DNA of 9,189 nt, from assembly GCA_023410975.1 (NCBI GenBank), contig JAEYPG010000737.1:1-9189 (forward strand). Reading direction: 5' to 3'. This stretch comes from Pseudomonadota bacterium (lineage in GTDB: Bacteria > Pseudomonadota > Gammaproteobacteria > Burkholderiales > Burkholderiaceae_C). A model generated the notes under the pieces. That model saw only the letters and a program-made list of their open reading frames with translations, searched no databases and was not told the DNA's origin. The position numbers and the translations under genes are program-made. Below, piece after piece: positions 1-6,995 of the stretch (position 1 is its first letter; every line of letters begins with the position of its first letter).

Positions 1-1673
1 GCGCCGCGCAGCTCGCTCATCAGCGCCATGCGCTGCGTCGATTCGCGGTCCAGCCCGATCTTGAACACCGCCACCGGCGTGCCCGCGCCGCGCGCCTGCG
101 ACAGCGCGCTGCCGGCGCGGCGGATGAGCGCGTCCACGTCGCCCGCGTGGCCGGGGAACAGGCTGATGCCGGCGCTGCAGTGGGCATCGAGCAGGAAGCC
201 GGAGACGTCCACCGGCTCGTCCAGCGCCGCGACGCACTGCTGCGCCAGCCGGCACGCGGCCTCGGCGCCCATGCGCGGCAGCAGCAGCGCGAACTCCGCT
301 TCCGTCAGCCGGCCCAGCGTCCCGGCGCGGCCCACCAGCGCCAGCAGCCGCTGCGCGGCGGCGTCCACCAGCCGGTCCACCTCGCTGCTGCCCAATGCCT
401 CGTTGACCTCGCGCAGGTGCTGCAGGCCGATGCGCACGAAAGCCAGCGGTCGGCGCTCCTGGCGCGCCTCGGCGATGGCCTCCTCCAGCAGCTCGCGCAG
501 CCGCGCCTGGTTGGGCAGCCCGGTCACCGCGTCGAAATAGGCCATGCGGCGGATGGTGGCCTCGGCCGCCTCGGCCTTGACGCGGCTGCGCAGGGCGCCC
601 AGCCCATAGCCCAGGTCGGCGGCGGCGTTCATCAGCAGCGCGACCTCGTGCTCGTCGAAGGCATCCGTCTCCGCCGCCAGGATGTGGAAAGACCCGGCCA
701 GCTGGCCCTCAATGCGCAGCGGCAACACCACCACCGAGCCATAGCCGCGCAGCTGCGCGTCCTTGCGGAAGGGGTAGTCGGCCTTGTGGACGACATCCTG
801 GATCACGAAGGGCTGGCCGGCCTCCAGATGCTCCGCCAGGGCCAGGCCGTTCCTGGAGTCCTTCCAGCGCCGAGGCAAGGCCAGGAAGCCGTCGTCCAGG
901 CCGGCATGCGCCACCGGCCGGACCGCCAGCACGTCGTCCTCGTCCGAATCGATGTAGCCGACCCAGGCCAGCCGGTAGCCGCCCTCTTCCACCGCCACGC
1001 GGCAGATCTCCCGCAGCAGCGCGGTCTCGTCCGCCGCCTGCAGCAGCGCGTGGTTGACGGCGGCGCGTGCGCGCAAGGCGCGGTTGAGGTGGCGCACCTC
1101 CGCCTCGGCCTGCTCCTGGCGCTGGCGCAGCCGCACGATCTCCAGCCCGAAGGCCAGGTCGTCGGCCACTTCGTCCAGGACTTGCCGCTCACGGCCGCCG
1201 AAGGCATCGGCCTCGGGCGCGCCAATGGTCAGCGCCCCGAACACTTCGCCGTCGATGCGCAGGGGCAGCGCCAGCAGCGAGCCGATGCCGTAGCGGCGCG
1301 AGAAGTCGCGCCAGAGCTCGGGAAACTCGCCCCTCTGGATGTCGTTGATCAGGCACGGCTCGCCGGTGCGGATGGCCATGCCCGTGGCGCTGCGCCCGTG
1401 CTCGGTATCGCTCCAGCACAACACGGCGAGCTCTTTGCCATCGGTTTCAACGCCGGCCTGAGCCAGCACCGTGACGCTGCGCGCCTCGTCGTGCTCGGCC
1501 CGGCCGATGCGCGCCAGCCGGTAGCCGGCCTCCTCGGTCACCACGCGGCAGATGTCCCGCAGCAGCGCGTCCTTGTCGCGGGCGCGCAGCAGCGCACGGT
1601 TGCACCCGCTGAGCAGGCGCAAGGCGCGCTCCAGACGGTCCCGTTCGTCGTGCTGGGAACCGGTGTCCTGCAT
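1..1673 (-). CDS. GAF-GAF-GGDEF signalling protein, degenerate GGDEF, partial (C-terminus off the left edge)
   Basis: Starts at ATG 1673-1671 and stays open for 557 codons to the window edge. Two GAF-like sensor domains can be seen, about residues 15-180 and 200-360. Both open with the same pattern (LLSGCNRALLRA and RAAVNHALLQA, each followed by LLR(D/E)ICRV and GYRLA), so they look like a duplication. A short linker (IRRMAYFDAVTGLPNQARL, about 375-393) leads into a GGDEF domain of about 380-540. Its signature reads LTEAEF (456-461) instead of GGDEF, and the metal-binding segment usually written F-x-x-I-D-L-D reads FVRIGLQ, so cyclase activity is unlikely. The sequence FKIGLDRESTQRMALMSELRG resembles the linker that joins GGDEF to EAL domains. 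I therefore infer a c-di-GMP phosphodiesterase (EAL) domain beyond position 1. No signal peptide or membrane segment is visible, so it is probably cytoplasmic. The ribosome site is weak. It lies 107 bases downstream of the MFS gene on the same strand and may be a separate unit. Confidence 0.88.
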   Translation of the reverse strand, partial: MQDTGSQHDERDRLERALRLLSGCNRALLRARDKDALLRDICRVVTEEAGYRLARIGRAEHDEARSVTVLAQAGVETDGKELAVLCWSDTEHGRSATGMAIRTGEPCLINDIQRGEFPELWRDFSRRYGIGSLLALPLRIDGEVFGALTIGAPEADAFGGRERQVLDEVADDLAFGLEIVRLRQRQEQAEAEVRHLNRALRARAAVNHALLQAADETALLREICRVAVEEGGYRLAWVGYIDSDEDDVLAVRPVAHAGLDDGFLALPRRWKDSRNGLALAEHLEAGQPFVIQDVVHKADYPFRKDAQLRGYGSVVVLPLRIEGQLAGSFHILAAETDAFDEHEVALLMNAAADLGYGLGALRSRVKAEAAEATIRRMAYFDAVTGLPNQARLRELLEEAIAEARQERRPLAFVRIGLQHLREVNEALGSSEVDRLVDAAAQRLLALVGRAGTLGRLTEAEFALLLPRMGAEAACRLAQQCVAALDEPVDVSGFLLDAHCSAGISLFPGHAGDVDALIRRAGSALSQARGAGTPVAVFKIGLDRESTQRMALMSELRG

Positions 1674-1685
1674 GTTGGCGTCTCG

Positions 1686-1729
1686 CGGAAGGCCCAGGCC
1701 GGGCCGGTGGCGACCGTGTACGCCTTCCG
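1686..1729. repeat. Inverted repeat in the gap between the MFS and GAF-GGDEF genes
   Basis: The 8-base arms CGGAAGGC (1686-1693) and GCCTTCCG (1722-1729) are perfect reverse complements around a 28-base GC-rich loop. They lie in the 107-base gap after the MFS stop and just before the GAF-GGDEF start, so the structure could form in the leader of that mRNA. There is no T-run after either arm, so it is not a standard intrinsic terminator. A separate 10-bp palindrome, CCGGTACCGG, lies at 1750-1759. Both could be chance in DNA this GC-rich. Confidence 0.35.
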
Positions 1730-1780
1730 GGCCCAAACGTCACCAGACCCCGGTACCGGCGCGGGTATCGGTGTGGCGGC

Positions 1781-3391
1781 TCACTCCAGCGCGACCCAGT
1801 GCTGCACCGTCGGCCGGCCTTCGCCGACATGGAAGCGGTGCAGCTGGACCTGGATCTCCGCATCCGCCTTGGACACGCGCCGGTGCTGGCGCATGTGCTC
1901 GCCCCAGGACTCGACCAGGAACCACTCCACCACGCGAGCGCCATCGGCCGTGTGTTCGAACACGCCCCAGGCGAAGGCGCCGTCGCGGCGCCGCTCCTCT
2001 CCCAGGCGGCGCAGCAGTTCCAGGAAGGCGCCGCGATCTTCGGCGCGCACGCGGTACTCCACCTGCACCATCACCGGCCCGCTTTCCGGCGAATGCGCAT
2101 GCGCCCCCGCCGCCTCGGGCCAGTGCCCGGCCGGCTGCAGGTCGACATCGCCTGCCGGCAGCCGCAGCCGCCACAGCGCCAGCGCCGCGATCACCCCGCC
2201 GCCGGCCGCGATCAGCAGCGCCGCCGGCACGCCCAGCGCCTGCGCCACCATGCCCCAGCCCAGGCTGCCGGCGGCGCTGGCGCCGCTGAACACCATCAGG
2301 TAGACCGCCAGCCCGCGCCCGCGCACCCAGTTGGGCAGGATCGCCTGCGCCGTGCCGTTGAGCGTACTCAGCGCCAGGATCCAGCCCAGGCCCAGCAGCA
2401 GCATCAGCATCACGGCCAGGGCCGGCGACGGCCGGGTGGTCAGCAGCGCCATGACGCCGCTCACCGCCAGCGCCGAGGCCAGCAGCATCGCATCGGCATC
2501 GAGCCGGGCGCGCAGCCACGGCAGCAGCACCGCGCCGCCGATCGCGCCCGCGCCCACGGCGCCCAGCAGCAGCCCGTAGAAGCCGGCGTCGCCGCCCAGG
2601 AGCTGGCGCGCCACCAGCGGCAGCAGCCCCCACAGCGCGCTGGCAAAGGCGACGAACACCGCCGCGCGCAGCAGCACCCGGTGCAGCGCCCGGCTAGCGC
2701 GCGTGTAGCGGAGCCCGGCGCGGAAGGCGCCGAAGAAGCGTTCCGACAGCGCATCCGGCGCCTGCGCCGGGCGGCGCCACCACCACAGCGCGGCGATCAC
2801 GAACAGGTAGCTGGCCGCATCCACCGCGTAGGCCGTGGCCGCGCCGAAGGCCGCGACCAGCACGCCCCCCAAGGCCGGGCCGATGGCGCGCGATACGTTC
2901 ACGCCCAGCGAGTTCAGCGCCGTGGCGCCGCGCAACTGCTCGCGCGGCACCAGCTCCGGCACGATCGACTGCCAGGCCGGCCCCATCAGCGCCGCGCCCG
3001 CGCCGCTGGCGAAGGTCAGGCCGATGAGCGTCGCCACGGTCAGCGTGCCGCTGGCGGCCAGCAGCATCAGCGATGCGCTCACCGCCAGCAGCAGCACCTG
3101 CACCACGATCAGGAAGCGCCGGCGGTCCAGGATGTCCGACAGCACCCCGGCCGGCAGCGCCAGCAGGAACGCCGGCAGCGTGGCCGCCGTCTGCACCAGC
3201 GCCACCGCCGTGGGGCTGGCCGAGAGCTCCGTCACCACCCAGGCGCTGGCCACGTCGCGCATGAAGCTGCCGGTGTTGCCCAGCACCATGGCGATCCACA
3301 GCACCGCGAACACCGGCTGGCGCAGCGGGGCGAAGGCGCTTTCCGCCGCCGGTGGGACGGCCCCAGGGCGGGACTGCCCGGCGGCGCTCAT
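1781..3391 (-). CDS. MFS_3-type exporter with C-terminal ferredoxin-like domain
   Basis: A 536-residue member of the major facilitator superfamily, of the MFS_3 / enterobactin-exporter-like group that usually expels small molecules by proton antiport. About residues 25-415 hold the transmembrane helices. Loop motif A is seen as GVLSDILDRRR (82-92). The stretch GPAWQSIVPELVPREQLRGA (137-156) and the following NSLGVNVSRAIGPALGG are typical of the group. From about residue 440 the protein changes to a soluble domain (VMVQVEYRVRAEDRGAFLEL, then VVEWFLVESWGEHMRQHRRV). This resembles the dimeric alpha/beta-barrel (antibiotic biosynthesis monooxygenase-like) fold found at the end of many MFS_3 proteins. 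The start is well supported: GGAAGGAG at 3398-3405 precedes ATG by 6 bases. The start codon overlaps the DoxX stop as ATGA (3391-3388), which points to translational coupling. The transported substrate is unknown. Confidence 0.93.
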   Translation of the reverse strand: MSAAGQSRPGAVPPAAESAFAPLRQPVFAVLWIAMVLGNTGSFMRDVASAWVVTELSASPTAVALVQTAATLPAFLLALPAGVLSDILDRRRFLIVVQVLLLAVSASLMLLAASGTLTVATLIGLTFASGAGAALMGPAWQSIVPELVPREQLRGATALNSLGVNVSRAIGPALGGVLVAAFGAATAYAVDAASYLFVIAALWWWRRPAQAPDALSERFFGAFRAGLRYTRASRALHRVLLRAAVFVAFASALWGLLPLVARQLLGGDAGFYGLLLGAVGAGAIGGAVLLPWLRARLDADAMLLASALAVSGVMALLTTRPSPALAVMLMLLLGLGWILALSTLNGTAQAILPNWVRGRGLAVYLMVFSGASAAGSLGWGMVAQALGVPAALLIAAGGGVIAALALWRLRLPAGDVDLQPAGHWPEAAGAHAHSPESGPVMVQVEYRVRAEDRGAFLELLRRLGEERRRDGAFAWGVFEHTADGARVVEWFLVESWGEHMRQHRRVSKADAEIQVQLHRFHVGEGRPTVQHWVALE

Positions 3392-3861
3392 GGGTGGCTC
3401 CTTCCTGCAGGCAGGGTGCCGTCATGGACAGCCTGTACGCCGCCCCGGGCCTGCCGCTCCCAGTCCTGCAGCGCCACCAGCAGGAAGCCGCCCACGAGCC
3501 CCAGGTGCTCAAAGAAGGCGTTTTCCACCATGAAGCGCTCCGGGCCGCTCACGTCCCAGAAGCGGTTGGCCAGGAAGGTCGCCGCCAGCGTGAAGGCCGC
3601 CAGCAGCAAGGCTCCGAACCAGCGGCCACGCCCGGTCAGCACCAGGTACGAGGCGCCCAGCTCCAGCGCGATGACGGCCGCCGCCAGCGGCGCCGCCGGC
3701 GCCAGGCCGAAATGCTGCATCTCGGCGACCGCACCGGGAAAGTCCAGGGCCTTGTTCAGCCCGCCCTGCAGGTAGGCCGCGCACAGGCCCAGCAGCGCCA
3801 GGCCGTGCAGCACGCGTCCCGGCAGCGTGGACCGGGCGGACGCCATGGCGTGGCTGCCCAC
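3388..3861 (-). CDS. DoxX-family membrane protein
   Basis: A 157-residue protein with four hydrophobic segments, at about residues 16-34, 56-75, 82-98 and 118-131. It carries the DoxX family pattern of an early Gly-Leu-Asn-Lys (GGLNKALDFPG, 33-43), then EMQHFGL, IALELGASYLVLTGRGRWF and the late FEHLGLVGGFLLVAL. DoxX proteins are small inner-membrane proteins, some linked to redox or thiol stress; the exact role here is unknown. The first possible start is GTG at 3861-3859, directly after the amidohydrolase stop. ATG at 3846-3844 (giving 152 residues) is equally plausible, and neither has a strong ribosome site, which fits translational coupling to the gene before it. The stop overlaps the MFS start by four bases (ATGA). 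Position in the cluster suggests co-expression with the amidohydrolase and the exporter. Confidence 0.88.
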   Translation of the reverse strand: MGSHAMASARSTLPGRVLHGLALLGLCAAYLQGGLNKALDFPGAVAEMQHFGLAPAAPLAAAVIALELGASYLVLTGRGRWFGALLLAAFTLAATFLANRFWDVSGPERFMVENAFFEHLGLVGGFLLVALQDWERQARGGVQAVHDGTLPAGRSHP

Positions 3862-5757
3862 TCAGACCGCCCAGCAGGCGCAGCCCAGCACGCCCCAGAA
3901 GTCCTTGAAGTCCTGGCCCTGCGCCACCGGCACGCTGCTGCCCCAGGCCCGTGCATGGGCATGGCCATGCACGCCGCAGCTGCGGGCGCAGCCGCAGCCC
4001 GCCTCGGCCTGGCGCCGCATCGCTGCCTGCATCGGCTTGCCTTCGGCCTCGCCCCAGGCCGCGTAGCCGCCGTAGCGCCGCACCGGCGACCAGTCCGGCA
4101 GCGCCGGCGGCGGCGGGCTGTCGTGCTCGGCGAACTCGCCCGCGCCGTAGACCACCTTGCCGCCGACCACCGTCAGCAGCGCCGTGGTGTCGGCGATGTC
4201 GTCCTCGGGGCAGGCAAAGAAGTCGCGGTCCGGCACGGTCAGGTCGGCGAGCCAGCCCGCCTCGATGCGGCCCTTCTGGCCCTCCTCGTTGGAGAACCAG
4301 GTGACCTTCTCGGTCCACATGCGCAGCGCGGTCTCGCGGTCCAGGCAGTCCGCCTGCGCGTAGAGGGACAGCCCGCCGACGGTCTTGCCGGTGACGAGCC
4401 AGGCCAGCGACACCCAGGGGTTGTAGGAGGCCACGCGCGTGGCGTCCGTGCCGGCCGAGACGTGCACGCCCGATTCCAGCAGCCGCCGCACCGGCGGCGT
4501 GCGCCGTGCCGCCTCGATCCCGTAGCGCTCGACGAAATACTCGCCCTGGTAGGCCATGCGGTGCTGCACCGCCACGCCGCCGCCCAGCGCCGCGATGCGC
4601 TCCATTGAGGCGTCGGAGATGGTCTCGGCGTGGTCGAAGAACCAGTGCAGGCCCTGCAGCGGGATGTCGCGGTTCACGCGCTCGAACACGTCCAGCGCGC
4701 GGCGGATGGTCTCGTCGTAGGTGGCGTGCAGCCGCCAGGGCCAGCGGTTCTCGGCCAGGATGCGCACCACGCCTTCGAGCTCGTCCTCCATCTGCGCCGG
4801 CAGCTCCGGGCGGGGCTCGCGGAAATCCTCGAAGTCGGCGGCGGAGAACACCAGCATCTCGCCCGCGCCGTTGTGGCGGAAATAGTCGTCGCCCTGCTTG
4901 TAGCGGGAGGTCGCCGTCCAGCGCAGGAAGTCTTCCTTCTCCTGCTTGGGCTTCTGCGTGAACAGGTTGTAGGCCAGGCGCACCGTGAGCTGGCCGGCCT
5001 CGGCCAGCTGCTGGATCACCTGGTAGTCCTCGGGATAGTTCTGGAAGCCGCCGCCGGCGTCGATGGCGCCGGTGACGCCCAACCGGTTGAGCTCGCGCAT
5101 GAAGTGGCGCGTGGAGTTGAGCTGCATCTCCGGCGGCAGCTTCGGCCCGCGCGCCAGCGTGGCGTAGAGGATGGCGGCGTTGGGCTTGGCCAGCAGCAGC
5201 CCGGTGGGGTTGCCCGCGGCGTCGCGCTGGATCACGCCGCCCGGCGGCTCGGGCGTGTCGCGCGTGTAGCCCACGGCGCGCAGCGCCGCGGCGTTGAGCA
5301 GCGCGCGGTCGTACAGGTGCAGCAGGAACACCGGCGTGTCCGGCGCCACGGCGTTGATCTCGTCCAGCGAGGGCAGGCGCTTCTCGATGAACTGGTGCTC
5401 GCTGAAGCCGCCGACCACGCGCACCCACTGCGGCGCCGGGGTGGCGTCCACCTGGCGCTTGAGCATGCCCATTGCGTCGGCCAGCGAGCGCACGCCGTCC
5501 CAGCGCAGCTCCAGGTTGAAGTTCAGCCCGCCGCGGATGAGGTGCAGATGGTTGTCGATCAGCCCGGGCAGCACGCGCCGGCCGCGCAGGTCGATGCGCC
5601 GCGTCGCCGGCCCGGCCAGCCGCAGCACCTCGGCGTCGTCGCCCACGGCCACGAAGCGCCCGTCGCGGATGGCCACGGCCTCGGCCACCGGCTGCGCGCG
5701 GTTGAGCGTGGTGAAGCGGCCGTGGTGGAGGATCAGGTCGGGTGCGGCCTCAGCCAT
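3862..5757 (-). CDS. YtcJ-like metal-dependent amidohydrolase with Cys/His-rich C-terminal tail
   Basis: A 631-residue member of the amidohydrolase superfamily (amidohydrolase_3, YtcJ-like; homologues are often labelled AepA by copying). These enzymes hydrolyse amide or related bonds with a metal in a TIM barrel. Expected parts are present: an N-terminal beta-sandwich (residues 8-62), the metal-binding HxH in LIDNHLHL (H70, H72), later ligands H344 (WRLHATYDET) and H376 (FDHAETI), and the catalytic Asp in SAGTDAT (D438). The barrel closes with GRIEAGWLADLTVPDRDFF (496-514) and KVVYGAGEF. After residue 550 there is a long tail holding GCGCARSCGVHGHAHA (587-602) and a final GCACWAV, which may bind metal. 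No signal peptide is present, so it is probably cytoplasmic. ATG 5757 is preceded by GGAGA (5768-5764). The start overlaps the XapX gene end by 8 bases. The substrate is unknown. Confidence 0.93.
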   Translation of the reverse strand: MAEAAPDLILHHGRFTTLNRAQPVAEAVAIRDGRFVAVGDDAEVLRLAGPATRRIDLRGRRVLPGLIDNHLHLIRGGLNFNLELRWDGVRSLADAMGMLKRQVDATPAPQWVRVVGGFSEHQFIEKRLPSLDEINAVAPDTPVFLLHLYDRALLNAAALRAVGYTRDTPEPPGGVIQRDAAGNPTGLLLAKPNAAILYATLARGPKLPPEMQLNSTRHFMRELNRLGVTGAIDAGGGFQNYPEDYQVIQQLAEAGQLTVRLAYNLFTQKPKQEKEDFLRWTATSRYKQGDDYFRHNGAGEMLVFSAADFEDFREPRPELPAQMEDELEGVVRILAENRWPWRLHATYDETIRRALDVFERVNRDIPLQGLHWFFDHAETISDASMERIAALGGGVAVQHRMAYQGEYFVERYGIEAARRTPPVRRLLESGVHVSAGTDATRVASYNPWVSLAWLVTGKTVGGLSLYAQADCLDRETALRMWTEKVTWFSNEEGQKGRIEAGWLADLTVPDRDFFACPEDDIADTTALLTVVGGKVVYGAGEFAEHDSPPPPALPDWSPVRRYGGYAAWGEAEGKPMQAAMRRQAEAGCGCARSCGVHGHAHARAWGSSVPVAQGQDFKDFWGVLGCACWAV

Positions 5758-6055
5758 GTCGTTTCTCCGTGGAAGGGGTCACTTGCGTGGCGCCGGCCGT
5801 CGCCGTGCCGGTCTGGGACGCGCACTGGGGCAGCTCGCCGAACATGTGCGGCTTGACCTGGTGGTGCAGCCAGGAGGTGGAGGCAGCGTCGGCCTTGAAC
5901 ACCTGCTTCACCAGCGGCGGGATCTGCTCGCCCACCAGGATGCCCAGCAGCCCCACCAGCGCGATCACCGGCGGCGCCGGCGAGCGCACGTTGAACAGGG
6001 CGTAGATCACGCCCACGAGCAGGCCAAGTGCGGCCGAGACGATGTAGGGCTTCAT
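5750..6055 (-). CDS. XapX-domain (DUF1427) small membrane protein
   Basis: A 101-residue protein taken from ATG 6055 (MKPYIVSAALGLLVGVIYAL). The in-frame ATG at 6082 would add nine charged residues before the first helix and looks less likely. Two membrane helices at about residues 4-21 and 29-47, joined by FNVRSPAPPVIALVGLLG and ending in GEQIPPLVKQ, match the short XapX domain, whose function is not known. The domain normally ends near residue 52. Here a soluble tail of about 50 residues follows, with WLHHQVKPHMFGELPQC and a Thr/Ala-rich end. The gene ends inside the start of the amidohydrolase gene (8 shared bases), so the two are surely co-translated. The closeness to an isochorismatase-like hydrolase and an amidohydrolase suggests a membrane partner for their pathway, but that is inference. 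Confidence 0.85.
   Translation of the reverse strand: MKPYIVSAALGLLVGVIYALFNVRSPAPPVIALVGLLGILVGEQIPPLVKQVFKADAASTSWLHHQVKPHMFGELPQCASQTGTATAGATQVTPSTEKRHG
5764..5768 (-). promoter_or_regulatory. Ribosome binding site of the amidohydrolase gene
   Basis: On the minus strand GGAGA lies 6 bases before ATG 5757, inside the 3' end of the XapX coding region. It fixes the amidohydrolase start and shows that the 8-base overlap of the two genes is real. Confidence 0.65.
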
Positions 6056-6092
6056 CGGGCTTGATCTCATTCGTCGCAGCAACCGAATTCCT

Positions 6093-6174
6093 CGTCACAC
6101 CCGCGCAGGCGGGTGTCCACGAATGCCGGGCTGCGTCACGGCGAGCGTGGATGCCCGCCTTCGCGGGCATGACG
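6093..6174. repeat. REP-type inverted repeat doublet (two hairpins)
   Basis: Two 29-base arms, 6093-6121 and 6146-6174, are reverse complements at 24 of 29 positions, with 24 bases between them. Each arm folds on itself into an 8-bp hairpin: ACACCCGC/GCGGGTGT around GCAG (6097-6116), and ATGCCCGC/GCGGGCAT around CTTC (6151-6170). The second arm has the well-known shape of the proteobacterial repeat that reads like CGTCATGCCCGCGAAGGCGG on the minus strand, found in many copies in Burkholderiales and related genomes. The element fills the middle of the 151-base gap between the isochorismatase-like and XapX genes. No T-run follows either hairpin, so it is not a typical terminator. It could stabilise the upstream mRNA or reduce read-through to the four genes behind it. 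Confidence 0.85.
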
Positions 6175-6206
6175 GGGAAATGCTTAGCTTCGGTCGAACG
6201 GGCGCG

Positions 6207-6860
6207 TCAACCCTCGTGCGCCCCGAACATCGTCTTGGCGTAGTTGATGCCCAGGCCGTAGGCGCCGCCCCACTGCTTGGCGATGCCGGTGGTCATGTCG
6301 TAGGTCTCGGTGCGGGCCCAGTCGCGCTGCAGCTCCAGCAGGTACTGCAGCGAGGTCATGGGGCGCACGCCGGCCTGCACCATGCGCTCCATGGCGCGCT
6401 CGTGCGCCTCGGCCGACACGTCGCCGCAGGCATCGGCGATGACGTAGACCTCGAAGCCCTGGTCCAGCGCCGACAGCGTGGGGCCGACGATGCACACCGA
6501 GGTCCACAGGCCCGAGAACACCAGGCGCTGCTTGCCGATGGCGTTCACCACCTTGATGACTTCGGCATCTTCCCAGGTGTTCATGGAGGTGCGGTCCAGC
6601 ATCTCCTGGCCGGGGAACGCGCTGGTGATCTCCTCGAACATCGGCCCTGAAAAACTCTTCTCCGCCACCGTGGTGAGGATGGTCGGCACCTTGAAGCCGG
6701 CGGCGGCGCGCGCCACCAGCGCGGCGTTGTTGCGCAGCGTGACGGCGTCGATCGAATGCGTGGCGAAGGACATCTGCGACTGGAAGTCGATCATCACCAG
6801 GGCATGGTCGGTGGGCGACAGCAGCAGCGAACCGGGCGTGGGCTTGGCGGTGATGGGCAT
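6207..6860 (-). CDS. Isochorismatase-family cysteine hydrolase (YcaC-like)
   Basis: A 217-residue protein of the isochorismatase-like cysteine hydrolase superfamily, closest in pattern to E. coli YcaC, whose physiological substrate is unknown. The catalytic Asp is D25 in LVMIDFQSQM. The nucleophile is C123 in FSGLWTSVCIVGPTLSAL, where the small residues before Cys form the usual non-proline cis-peptide region. The second basic active-site residue is probably R90 (LDRTSMNTWED), as in the YcaC branch, instead of Lys. The family block FEVYVIADACGDVS (136-149) and RMVQAGVRPMTSLQYLLELQRDW also match YcaC. The start is ATG 6860, with AAAGGA at 6872-6867 as ribosome site; a longer frame to 6944 has no support. 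No signal peptide, so cytoplasmic. It is the first gene of the minus-strand cluster and is preceded by a strong palindrome at 6912-6938. Confidence 0.93.
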   Translation of the reverse strand: MPITAKPTPGSLLLSPTDHALVMIDFQSQMSFATHSIDAVTLRNNAALVARAAAGFKVPTILTTVAEKSFSGPMFEEITSAFPGQEMLDRTSMNTWEDAEVIKVVNAIGKQRLVFSGLWTSVCIVGPTLSALDQGFEVYVIADACGDVSAEAHERAMERMVQAGVRPMTSLQYLLELQRDWARTETYDMTTGIAKQWGGAYGLGINYAKTMFGAHEG

Positions 6861-6911
6861 GGCAGTTCCTTTCAGGAGGGAGGGCCGGTATGGGCCGTTT
6901 CGAATGCGCGG

Positions 6912-6938
6912 TTCGCGCCGTGCCCGGCACGCCGCGAA
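6912..6938. promoter_or_regulatory. Large palindromic operator candidate before the isochorismatase-like gene
   Basis: The 27 bases are symmetric around C6925. Twelve of thirteen arm positions pair; only C6918/C6932 do not. The half-sites are TTCGCG and CGTGCC on the left, and GGCACG and CGCGAA on the right. The centre lies 65 bases before ATG 6860, a usual place for an operator. Its core GTGCCCGGCACG (6920-6931) recurs exactly before the cyclase gene. The binding protein is not known; the LuxR-type product encoded next door is the nearest candidate. Confidence 0.55.
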
Positions 6939-6979
6939 ATCCACGCCGCGCAGTCTGCCCAGCCGCCCTCGTTGCCAAA

Positions 6980-6995
6980 TCTCCCGATTGGGAGA
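6980..6995. promoter_or_regulatory. Dyad TCTCCC-GATT-GGGAGA
   Basis: A 16-base inverted repeat with perfect 6-base arms and a 4-base centre in the divergent intergenic region. It could be a second protein-binding site. It has no T-run, so it is not a terminator. Confidence 0.4.

Noticed and set aside
147..2303. Plus-strand open frame of more than 700 codons
   Set aside because: It lies opposite the GAF-GGDEF and MFS genes. Its translation is rich in Gln, Ala, Arg and His without any domain, as expected for the antisense of GC-rich genes; the minus-strand frame has clear domains.
1799..3775. Long plus-strand frame opposite the MFS and DoxX genes
   Set aside because: The product is low-complexity Arg/Gln/His-rich, has no ribosome site and crosses several true gene borders.
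3509..5428. Long minus-strand frame overlapping the amidohydrolase and DoxX genes in another frame
   Set aside because: It is Arg/Gly/Ala-rich without motifs, while the other frame holds all metal ligands of an amidohydrolase.
6093..6174. Intrinsic terminator reading of the two hairpins
   Set aside because: Neither hairpin is followed by a T-run on either strand; the paired-arm layout fits a REP doublet better.
6093..6174. Start of a CRISPR array or terminal repeat of a transposon
   Set aside because: Only two arms in inverted orientation, no regular direct repeats or spacers, and no transposase gene or target duplication near.
6861..6944. N-terminal extension of the isochorismatase-like protein to an ATG at 6944
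   Set aside because: The added residues do not resemble the family, and ATG 6860 has a clear ribosome site.
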